A stretch of DNA of 64,000 nt, from contig JASANZ010002245.1 in the NCBI GenBank assembly GCA_030849805.1, positions 1-64,000 of the forward strand. Reading direction: 5' to 3'. Within the stretch, counting starts at the first letter, position 1, and every line of letters begins with the position of its first letter. Under the pieces are notes generated by a model, which was given only the letters and a program-made list of their open reading frames with translations, was not told where the DNA came from and did not search any database. Below are positions 17,850 through 26,335 of the stretch, piece by piece. The stretch comes from Sergeia podlipaevii. Its lineage: Eukaryota; Euglenozoa; Kinetoplastea; Trypanosomatida; Trypanosomatidae. The position numbers were made by a program, and so were the translations under genes.

Positions 17850-20330
17850 TCACACCAAGTCGTTCATAACACGCTCGATGTGCACCACTTCCTTTGGAAT
17901 ACGAGCAGTGAGCACCACAATATCATACGGATACCAATCACACACTCGAGAGTAATGAGCGTCCTCTATCCATGGATCACCAGACCTCACATCTTCGCAT
18001 GTAAAGCACCGTTGAGTATCCTCCACGTCTCGCGCAAGAGTCGCCTCTGCATGGGCTGCACCATCTATGCTGATGCGCTGTTCCTGTAGAAATGCAAGTG
18101 GTACCGCGTGGTGCTTCGGTAGCTGTGCCAGAACTGATGCCAAGCGCCTGCCATGGCACGCATGCGTGATACTGATAGACTTGGCGCGTGCGCGGAGAGC
18201 AACAGCTAAGTACGCTGCACGCGGCCATGAAGGCGACTTCACGCGGGTTTGCCCTTGCATCTCCGCCTTCTCCGGCACTTCATGATCTTCTTTACTAGGA
18301 GGTAGGATCAGTACATCATCTTCGATCTGTACTGCGAGGCCTCTCAGTTCTTCCGGTATACGAGCAATATCATATTTGAACAGTGCAGCGCGTGATGTGT
18401 CCGGAAGGTATAAACCAGGCTCTACAGTGTGCATCATGCCCCCACGAAAGCACAAAGAGGTGCGGCGTGGGCATCCCATCTGCTGCTCATGTAGGTCTAG
18501 GCCCATCAAGTGACCAAAGCTATGTGGGCAGAACATGTTGTACACCATGTGCAAAGGTAAAGGATCTTGTTCAGCAGCAGCGCCCGTACCAACTCCGAGT
18601 TGAAGCAGCGTTGTGCGAGTGTCATCCACATGCATTTTTGCCACCACTGATGAGGTAACCCCTGTACGTATTGCCCTCAATAAGCGCCGCTGCAACGCAA
18701 GCAGGGCTTCATAGAGTGTTCTCTGCGGACGCGTGAAGCGGGAAGAGGCGAGGGGGAAGGTGCGAGTGCAGTCACAGGGCACCTGAAAGACCTCTGCTCC
18801 AGCGTCCATGCGAAGCAGAAGCGGCGTGTCTGCACTCTGAGAGTCATGACTACTTGCGCAGGTGTGATCATCTTTGCGATTGTTGCTATTGTTGTTGTTG
18901 TTGTTGTCTGTGTAATGAATCTCGAGTGCGCGTACACCGCTGGCCACAACGGGAATATATGCGGGCCTCACCGCGGCCGCCGCGCCAAGACGTGCCCCAG
19001 TCTTTAGGAGGGAGAGATTGAAGGCACAATGGACCGCATGTTCGCTGCGTGTGGTCGCTGCTGTCTGCATGGCACACACAAAAGCGTCCAAGGTTGCGTC
19101 TGCACTCAAAAAGTGCTGCCACACTTGCCCTGGCGACTTCACCTCTCGATATCGCCAGAGGAGAGGGTCGGCAAGGAGCATCCTCTGAGCGACGCACGGC
19201 ACTTGATTATCCTTCTCCTTGTTCTCAGTAGTGTCTTCCTTTGTGTTGGCAGGGGAGGGCATCGGGCCAGAGTCTGTAGACGTATAAGAGAGATCAATCG
19301 TACGTCGTAGAAGAGCAGGGAAGGCGCTGCGAAGATTGTCTTGCTGCGCGGACGATGAAGACCCCAAGGCCCGACAAGCTGTTGACGCCACTGGTGGTTC
19401 GTAAAAGCACTTTGCTTTCGTGAACCAAAGGACATCAGCGCTGGCTGTGCTGTTTGTGCTACTCTGAGGAGCAGCAAACGCCAACCCACACTCTTTCCCA
19501 CTGCATCTCAGGTCGTATCGACAGGCACAAAGCATGCTCACTAGCACATCCAGGGGATGATCAAACATTCCCTGCGCGAGCTTTGATGCGTGTTCAGCCG
19601 TCGTGCCTTCCGGCGGCGGGAGGCGGTAGCGCGTGGAGGTGTAACGTAGCTGTTGAGGGAGCTTGACGTAAAGCTTTGGCAACAACGGCAGCGTGATCAT
19701 CTGATCAGGATTATCCACTTGCCGTTCATATGCAGAGCGTAGAGATGCCCTTGCCATGCCCTCCACGTACGCAGTGAGCACAGCGACCACATGAGCGACA
19801 TCGTTGCGCAGGTACACGGTATCGCGCCACGTGATCACGTGCTGCCCTCTGTTTTCATGAGCAAAACGTGGAAGCAGGCGTCGTACCTGCTCCTGCACGT
19901 CATTGGTTGACGCCCACACGCTAACCGCAGGATCCGTCACTGGCCCCGGGGCAAACAGCAGTACAAAGGGCCTTGTCTGAGCTGCCAGAGGTAGCGGCGG
20001 TCGTACAAAGACGGCTACGGTAGCAGTGACATCGGTTGTGACTACGCTAGAAGTCGGTGGTGCAAGGCTGCGACGCAGCGGTGTGCTTAGGCCAAACAGG
20101 TGATAGAACAGAGAGTCCTGCCTAAATGGATATAAAATATCATGAGAAAAGACCGTTTCATCTGCGGCAGGCAGCAGCACGATGCTGTTGGGCTCCATCA
20201 TGGAAAGAAACGCATCTCGACGAGAAGCGTATTCGGCAGGTGGAACACCATCCTCTGTAGAGAAACGACGGATCAAAGGAAGCACCACAGTGGAGACTAG
20301 CCTACAACGTATTCCATAAAAGCATTTCAT
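17850..20330 (-). CDS. Mitochondrial Xaa-Pro aminopeptidase (M24B, XPNPEP3/Icp55-like)
   Basis: Dimetal aminopeptidase P of the M24B family, 826 residues. The N-terminus, MKCFYGIRCRLVSTVVLPLI then RRFS, is a likely mitochondrial presequence, in line with XPNPEP3/Icp55, which trims imported proteins. The AMP_N domain is visible at about 33-90 (EYASRRDAFLSMMEPNSIVL and the FRQDSLFYHLFG motif). All five metal ligands of the catalytic domain are present: D509, D520, H607, E637 and E670, in LRMDAG, CDCTRTFP, SFGHLMG, HTVEPGLYLP and QIEDDVLI. Two features make it longer than usual: an asparagine-rich stretch near 475-500, and an insertion of about 120 residues between IEDD and the closing VVLTARIPKEVVHIE. 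The ATG at 20330 is favoured because it gives the presequence. Confidence 0.9.
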   Translation of the reverse strand: MKCFYGIRCRLVSTVVLPLIRRFSTEDGVPPAEYASRRDAFLSMMEPNSIVLLPAADETVFSHDILYPFRQDSLFYHLFGLSTPLRRSLAPPTSSVVTTDVTATVAVFVRPPLPLAAQTRPFVLLFAPGPVTDPAVSVWASTNDVQEQVRRLLPRFAHENRGQHVITWRDTVYLRNDVAHVVAVLTAYVEGMARASLRSAYERQVDNPDQMITLPLLPKLYVKLPQQLRYTSTRYRLPPPEGTTAEHASKLAQGMFDHPLDVLVSMLCACRYDLRCSGKECGLAFAAPQSSTNSTASADVLWFTKAKCFYEPPVASTACRALGSSSSAQQDNLRSAFPALLRRTIDLSYTSTDSGPMPSPANTKEDTTENKEKDNQVPCVAQRMLLADPLLWRYREVKSPGQVWQHFLSADATLDAFVCAMQTAATTRSEHAVHCAFNLSLLKTGARLGAAAAVRPAYIPVVASGVRALEIHYTDNNNNNNSNNRKDDHTCASSHDSQSADTPLLLRMDAGAEVFQVPCDCTRTFPLASSRFTRPQRTLYEALLALQRRLLRAIRTGVTSSVVAKMHVDDTRTTLLQLGVGTGAAAEQDPLPLHMVYNMFCPHSFGHLMGLDLHEQQMGCPRRTSLCFRGGMMHTVEPGLYLPDTSRAALFKYDIARIPEELRGLAVQIEDDVLILPPSKEDHEVPEKAEMQGQTRVKSPSWPRAAYLAVALRARAKSISITHACHGRRLASVLAQLPKHHAVPLAFLQEQRISIDGAAHAEATLARDVEDTQRCFTCEDVRSGDPWIEDAHYSRVCDWYPYDIVVLTARIPKEVVHIERVMNDLV

Positions 20331-20999
20331 ATATATTCTGAGGCTCCTCTATAGTATGGAAAAAAGTGTATAGTTTTTTTTTTTAAAAAAAAAAGTAGTA
20401 AAATGCAAACAAAAAAGAAATCATTTTCTATTTTTCCGTCTTTAAGTGGCCGCTATTCAGTAACAAAGATGCAAAATGAGAAACAGATAGTCCAGTCCCG
20501 CTTCTCCTTTTTCTCTTCTCAGCTATTCTTGTTTCGGCAACAAACTTCAAATCAAAGCAGACCTAAATACAAAGCAACTTGCCACAAGTTTAAATGAGTA
20601 TCAATGTCACCACATGTAAATTATATCACCAAGAGAATGAAACGCAAACAACTATAACAATGAAGACCGATATTAACAAGCAGATACTGTAACTGATAGT
20701 TCACATTTATATGCACAAACACACACATACACAGAAAGAAAAAAAAAGAAAACTTTTGCTGAAAAGTCAATTTCTCACTTTCTATTCTTCTAGTGCATCC
20801 ATGTCAAATAGGCTTTGCTAAGCTCTCACTACAAGAAAGCACACACACACACACACACACACATATGAATGGAGAAAACACGCCGCTCTCCTTCCCTCTC
20901 TCTCTCTCTTTCTATTTTTTTAAAATTTCCTTTTGCACATAATAAATAGTGATTCTTCTTATAAACAACATAAAGAGAACTAGCGGCAAACGGGAGGTG
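20331..20999. other. Spacer
   Basis: No gene seen. Contains (CA)n near 20839-20862 and (CT)n near 20890-20911, plus poly-A and poly-T runs next to the aminopeptidase start. Confidence 0.6.
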
Positions 21000-21695
21000 C
21001 TACTCAATCTTTTGCTTGATGAAGTACCGCTCCAGGTATTTCTCAGACCACCACGAAATCCCCAATGCCAGCAGTGCATTCACGAGGACAGATACAACAA
21101 CAACGCAAAAAGTTGAGAACACGGTGTGATCAAGCATGAAGCGGCGCATCGTATACATGCGGAGCTCGGTGACTGTAGTTTCAATCGAGACATCAAGCAT
21201 GCGAAGGCGATTGTCATAGTCCTCCATTGATGTTGGCTTGTCGACCACAACGGCGTCATCATCCGCCAGAGGAGGTGGTACGATGTCATTGGCTGCAACA
21301 AAGTGCATGTCAAAGCGAACCGCTGGATGGTGCACAGGCGTGCGCATGCAGAGCGTGTAAGTACCTGTCTCCGTGGCCTCAAAATATAGATCGGAAATAT
21401 CACCAAACGTATCGATGTTGTCAGTAAGTTCAATGAGAGGCCCGCGCTTGCTAAGATCTTTGCTCGGTCCATAGAGCTTAGTGTTAACGTGAATAAGGCG
21501 TGGATCGATGCACCGGTGCTGGAAGCTAACCGTCACCGGATCGGCTTCTGGGTCTCGGAAGGCGTCATACTTGACGCAAAATTCCTTTCCTGGAAAAAGC
21601 TTCACATAAACGCCCAACTGATTGCCAAGCGCATCTGTTGTGTTGAGCAGAAGTAGCATCAACATCAGCACCGCTGATAGGAAACCGGATGCCAT
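21000..21695 (-). CDS. p24 / emp24 family cargo receptor
   Basis: Type I membrane protein of the early secretory pathway that packages cargo into COPII/COPI vesicles. The 231 residues show a signal peptide (1-23, ending near TDALG), a GOLD domain of about 110 residues with cysteines at 40, 62 and 116, a coiled-coil stretch near 155-190 (DNRLRMLDVSIETTVTELRM), one membrane helix at about 192-214, and a short cytosolic tail SEKYLERYFIKQKIE. The tail has aromatic residues and a C-terminal K-Q-K-I-E, which fits the K-x-K-x-x form of a COPI retrieval signal. Length and architecture are exactly those of the family. Which p24 subfamily (alpha, beta, gamma, delta) cannot be decided by eye. Confidence 0.9.
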   Translation of the reverse strand: MASGFLSAVLMLMLLLLNTTDALGNQLGVYVKLFPGKEFCVKYDAFRDPEADPVTVSFQHRCIDPRLIHVNTKLYGPSKDLSKRGPLIELTDNIDTFGDISDLYFEATETGTYTLCMRTPVHHPAVRFDMHFVAANDIVPPPLADDDAVVVDKPTSMEDYDNRLRMLDVSIETTVTELRMYTMRRFMLDHTVFSTFCVVVVSVLVNALLALGISWWSEKYLERYFIKQKIE

Positions 21696-23109
21696 CGACG
21701 CTAAAAAAAAAGAAAAAGAAACTAAAGTAAAACGTAATAATAATAATAGTAAAGAATGTAATCCAATATCGAAGATGTAGATTTTTTAAAAAAGGAAAAA
21801 CGCCTGACTGCTATTCAATTTACGGAAACAGTAGACAAAATCTCCAAAGCTAATAAAGCACATCAGCACGATGAAACAATAATATTGATAATAAAACAGA
21901 AGTGTGAAAGAGAAAAAAAAACGTGCGAGAGATACCAAATAGAGGCACATCAATAGATACAAGAGTATATAAAAGATCGTCTGTATCAATTTAAAAGAGT
22001 AACACACTATGCGATAAACTCGCTGTACAAGTAAATCATTACAATTGTTGTTGGCCACAAGTATATATATTTCTTTCTAAAAAAAAAAATAGAATTGATT
22101 TAGTCTTTCTGTGTGTGTACAAGAGAGTATCTTTGTTAAAGCAAAAGCACTCCAGAAGAAGAAGAAGACAACTCTGGATATATCTTTTTCCACTTTACCC
22201 CTTTCTCTCTTGCGTTGCATCATTCTTTCTTCTGTTTTTTTTTCTTTTGTTCGTTTCCTTCATGCCCCATCTTCAGCACTCTTTACCCAAAGAGAGTTCC
22301 GCTGCTTCGGTTCTTTCTGTTGAGTGGATTCTTGAAGAGGGAGAGGAAGGAGAGGCAAAAGACAAGAAAAAATGAAGAAGAAAAAGAATCAAGCAATCAG
22401 ATAACTGAGCAGCAACAACAACTATAGTAAAAAACACCTAGCAGAAAAACATCAATATGTTTGACACGTTCTCAATTCTTTGATTCTTGCTTTGGACCTC
22501 CACATTTGCTTCAAATTATACGACTACTACTCTTCCTACAACGCCCATCGCGAGCGCACGGCTGGTTTCTTACTTGGTATATATTTTAGGGGGAAACAGA
22601 GCCAATAGAATGGGCGTTGGGAAAACAGTAATAATAGTAATAAAGGATGCCTGCGTCTATTATTTATGTGTATGTGTAAGGGGCAAGAAGCAAGTAAACA
22701 AAAAAAGAAAAGCACAAAAATATGAGAAAAACGCGTTCTTGCTGCTTTAAAAAAAAAAAAAAAAAGAAATTGTGAATCTACACAAGAAAACAGCAAACAC
22801 TACCACCACCAGGTTTTTTTTTTCGTAAGCGAAAACCTACACAGCAAAAAAGAGGGATACAGGCGATGCGCAAAAAGAAAAAAAAAACTGAAAATATATA
22901 TATCTAATAAAATTATTAACAAAGAAAAGAAAGTGACCAATCCGTGCACATGCAACACAGTATCTAGTATAATAAATCGTCTACTCCACTTCTTCAGTTT
23001 TGCTTAGTATATAGATTATTATTATTATTTTTTTTTTTGCTCGGACCCTTTTTCTTGTTTCTGCTTCGTGTGACTACGGGGAGAAGAGGAAGAAGAGGAA
23101 GGGGAGGAT
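21696..23109. other. Spacer, 1.4 kb
   Basis: No gene recognised. Highly AT-rich, with poly-A runs, for example at 22748-22765 and 22078-22089, and several purine-rich stretches. Short open frames here encode only low-complexity peptides. Confidence 0.6.
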
Positions 23110-24222
23110 TTACCACCACTTAGCGAGCGCCCTACCCAGTTTGTGCGCCTGTGCGTCCCTCTCAGTTCCATTATTCACATCCCGCTGTTGCTGCACACGT
23201 GTGGCCAGCGAGTTGCTCTGCGGGGTGCCGTACACCATCACGGCTGACATAAGACTAGAAGCAAAGCTTTTCATACCTTGCAAGTAAGATGGCTTGCGCT
23301 GCTCTGCATCGTAGAAACTCGGCGCGCCGGGTGCGTCTCCATCCGGCATAGGCTCTGAAGCGGCTGCGCGCTCCTCGCTTATGACCATATTGGTGTACCC
23401 TGCACTGGAGAGAGCCGCCTGTAGCGCCTTACCAGCGCTTGATGAAGACACGAAGACCCGTACCTGGTGTATGGCGGCGTTCAAGGTGTAGGAGATCACA
23501 CCCTTCGCAGACTGGAGCAAGTCCTCAATTTCTTCTCCACCGCTGCGTACCGTGAAGGCGGGGATGTCAAGTATCAGCGTGCGTGCTCCGTTCCCCTGAG
23601 TCGACCTCAACGCACTATCATCCACACGACCAATAAGGCCACTAGCGTAACGCGTGGAGGGCGAAGTCCCCGAAGCGGCTGGCGTGACATCGTTGTTGTT
23701 GTCGTCGTCGACGTCGACTGAGCTTTCCTCTTCTCCACTGCGCTGCTGCTTAGATGATGCTGTTGTCTGCTGTTGCTGCCGCCTTTCACTACTAGCGGGA
23801 GGGCTATCAACAGGGGTGGTGCGACGCAGCGGTGTCACTGCGCTCTGAGTGTCCTCCGCTGCACGCCGCAACACCTCAGCGCGCCGAGGATCCTCTCCTG
23901 GTAGCGACCCCGCAAGCGCGTCGAGTGTCTTGCTAGAGAGCTCGCAAAGCTCTGGGTCATCATACTGAGCTTCTTGATAAATGTGAAAAATGCCATTTAC
24001 TATTGACTCATTTTCGCCCAGGAGGTCAACGTTCTCAGGATGCTCAGCGAGGAGGCTGATGGCCTCTAGCGAAAGCTTGCGAATATCTCGATCTTTGCTA
24101 TGAAGGAAGCGCGCGAGGGTCGGTAGTGTGTTGCGTCGTGCAATCGCTGGACGCGTCTCGTAGCGCTGACTAAGAGCATAGAAGCGCTTGACAAGTACTA
24201 GTTCTGCGTTAACAGTCGCCAT
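23110..24222 (-). CDS. ARMC1-like armadillo/HMA-like domain protein
   Basis: Resembles animal ARMC1, which associates with the mitochondrial MICOS/MIB complex through DNAJC11. The 370 residues start with armadillo-like helices (RYETRPAIARRNTLPTLARF, then LSLEAISLLAEHPENVDLLG). After a disordered Q/S/D-rich linker comes a ferredoxin-like, heavy-metal-associated-type domain: TLILDIPAF, then GVISYTLNAAIHQVRVFVSS and GKALQAALSSAGY, which lines up with the GVISFTFQMAV segment of ARMC1. The metal-binding CxxC of true HMA domains is absent, as in ARMC1. The C-terminus (SYLQGMKSFASSLMSAVMVY and a final KWW) parallels the aromatic ARMC1 tail. The start is the ATG at 24222: candidate splice AGs lie at 24250-24251 and 24244-24245 after a pyrimidine tract. 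Confidence 0.75.
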   Translation of the reverse strand: MATVNAELVLVKRFYALSQRYETRPAIARRNTLPTLARFLHSKDRDIRKLSLEAISLLAEHPENVDLLGENESIVNGIFHIYQEAQYDDPELCELSSKTLDALAGSLPGEDPRRAEVLRRAAEDTQSAVTPLRRTTPVDSPPASSERRQQQQTTASSKQQRSGEEESSVDVDDDNNNDVTPAASGTSPSTRYASGLIGRVDDSALRSTQGNGARTLILDIPAFTVRSGGEEIEDLLQSAKGVISYTLNAAIHQVRVFVSSSSAGKALQAALSSAGYTNMVISEERAAASEPMPDGDAPGAPSFYDAEQRKPSYLQGMKSFASSLMSAVMVYGTPQSNSLATRVQQQRDVNNGTERDAQAHKLGRALAKWW

Positions 24223-25032
24223 TTGACTTGTAAATTGTTTATTCTGTACCTTTGGAAAAAAAACTTCTTTTCTACTTCTTGCCACCTTCTTCCCCCTTTT
24301 CTTCTATTGCTGAGTTTTCACCTTTCCTCTCTCTGTTATTTCTTTATCTTCACTTACGTTGAAATGCAACAACAACAAAACAAGAAAAAAAGGAGAGAAA
24401 GGGCAAGAAGCAACAATCTATAATATAAGTAATGATATACTACAACAATATGAATAAGAAAAAAAACGAATAAAGCAACAACAACAACAGCAAAAACGCG
24501 AGCCACAATGCCACCTTCAAAAAAAAAATATATACCTTTTTTCTGCGTGTAAGCTAATTGCGGTCACCAAATCCTTAATAGAAATGCAAAAATAGAAAAT
24601 AAAAATACCGAGTGAAATGGGGAGAGAAGACAAGAAGAGGAAGAACAACGACGATAGGAATTGATAATGCATAAGAGAGTGAGAGAAATAATAATAATAA
24701 TAATAATAATAAAACAATAATACGGGGGGTGCCACATGAAAGAAATCAACAAGCACATCCAAGACTCAAACAAATTGTATGTTGACACAAGCAACTAGCC
24801 AGAATCATGAACATCAACTGTATGTGGTTTTACACAGGATCAGACAATAGTAATAATGAACGCAAAAGGGAAAAGAAAGGATAAAGAACCTCTAACAATG
24901 GTAATGGATGAGCCCTATTGAGTAAGCAAAAATGCAAGCATTGGGTGGATTATGACGAGTTACTCGATCTCAGTCCTTTATATATACAAGCAATACCTTT
25001 TCCGTTTTTTTTTTTTAAGACAAGTAGCTCTA
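24223..25032. other. Spacer
   Basis: No gene seen. An (ATA)n tract of about 27 bases lies near 24685-24712, and the pyrimidine tract serving the ARMC1-like gene is at about 24252-24290. Confidence 0.6.
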
Positions 25033-25869
25033 TTAAAACAGTGCATTTGGCTTTGTGTCCACCTTATACCCACCTTTCCCATCGGGTACAATACGTGACA
25101 CAAACTGTTCCGGTAGGGCTCGCTCAATGACCTCCTCCTCGTCATTCTCAGAGGTGAAGACAACATTGACAGAGGTGCTACACGCAGTCACAATCTCCGT
25201 CTCACGCGCGCTCTCCTTGTCTAGTAGGTACACATTCACACACGCGCTGTTCTCGATAGACACCGTTGGTGCTGTTAATCCCACCTGCACATCACAGTCT
25301 TTACAGTAGAGCATCTCTACGGAGGCCACAACCCCCTGCAGCGCCACCTGCACCTTGCGACAGTTAGCAACAGTGACTGACGTCACCTTGCCAGTGACAT
25401 CAATGTAGCAGTGGCTACAGTTTGAAATGTGGATAGCGTGACGCATTTTCATCTCACGAAGCTCAAGACGCAGCTGCTCCTTGGGGGTACCGGCTTGGTG
25501 CTTGACCACCCACCTCTTGTCTCCTTCAAGAACCAACACGGGCGTCTCGCTTTCGGCTGCTGCTGCGACAGCGCCGCTGCCAGCTGCTTGTCCTGCAGTT
25601 TCTCGGCGGCACTCTGCCTCAGCTTTCTTCTTAGCAAGCTCACTCAAGTCCACCTCGCCATGTTGAATGTTTTGCTTGTACATTTTCTCCTCATCTGACA
25701 CGTGCCGAAGACGCCCCGCGATGCCTTCACCACCTTGACGGATCTCTTTAAAGAGAGCCTCGGCCTGTATGCCAATGGCCGTACCACCACCGGAAGTTGT
25801 GGGTGGCGGCGGCGGAGGTGGCGGAGGTGGCGGCGGTGGCGGTGGAGGAGCTGGCGGACCTCCCGGCAT
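25033..25869 (-). CDS. Short CAP/Srv2 protein (C-CAP actin-binding domain)
   Basis: Cyclase-associated protein recycles ADP-actin monomers. Only the C-terminal part of a classical CAP is present: the 278 residues open with a proline tract of about 17 residues after MPGGPPA, a likely profilin- or SH3-binding site. A helical charged linker follows (about 30-105), then the beta-helical C-CAP domain from about 110 to the end (PVLVLEGDKRWVVKHQ, AIHISNCSHCYIDVTGKVTS, VEMLYCKDCDVQVGL, LPEQFVSRI). The N-terminal cyclase-binding and helical folded domains of the 470-530-residue animal and fungal proteins are missing, as in other protists with short CAPs. The proline tract is encoded by a GGT/GGC-type repeat on the plus strand. 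The ATG at 25869 is the only candidate. Confidence 0.9.
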   Translation of the reverse strand: MPGGPPAPPPPPPPPPPPPPPPPTTSGGGTAIGIQAEALFKEIRQGGEGIAGRLRHVSDEEKMYKQNIQHGEVDLSELAKKKAEAECRRETAGQAAGSGAVAAAAESETPVLVLEGDKRWVVKHQAGTPKEQLRLELREMKMRHAIHISNCSHCYIDVTGKVTSVTVANCRKVQVALQGVVASVEMLYCKDCDVQVGLTAPTVSIENSACVNVYLLDKESARETEIVTACSTSVNVVFTSENDEEEVIERALPEQFVSRIVPDGKGGYKVDTKPNALF

Positions 25870-26335
25870 TGCGTGGATCTATATATGTATAGAAGAAGTG
25901 AAAAGGAATCGATGGTTTCCTGAGAAGGATGCAACGCAATTCTGTATATGTAAGATATTGATATGCTGCATAGTTGCACAACGGCCAAAAAGAGAAAGAC
26001 AGAAAAGCGTCAAATCGGAGGGGCAGGAATAAAAATTTTCAACTCGCGTATTATGCGATGACTACATCATTCAAATTAGAAAGTTACGCTTCCGTTTTTG
26101 GGTAAGACACGCAGCGCGAACGAGGGGTATACGCCAGGCAAGTATCATTTTTTTTTTCCTCTCCTCCCTCGTTTTCGTTCTTTTGAACAGCACGATATGT
26201 CTCAAAAAGCAAACAACAACAACAGGAATGAGAAGCCAGCAACACACACATAGACACAAAGGAAAAAAAAAACAGTAGTGGGAATGCCTTTTTTCCTCTC
26301 ACATTGCTGCTTATACTCACTAGTCACAAAGCACA
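25870..26335. other. Spacer
   Basis: No gene seen; AT-rich with poly-A and poly-T runs. Confidence 0.6.
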
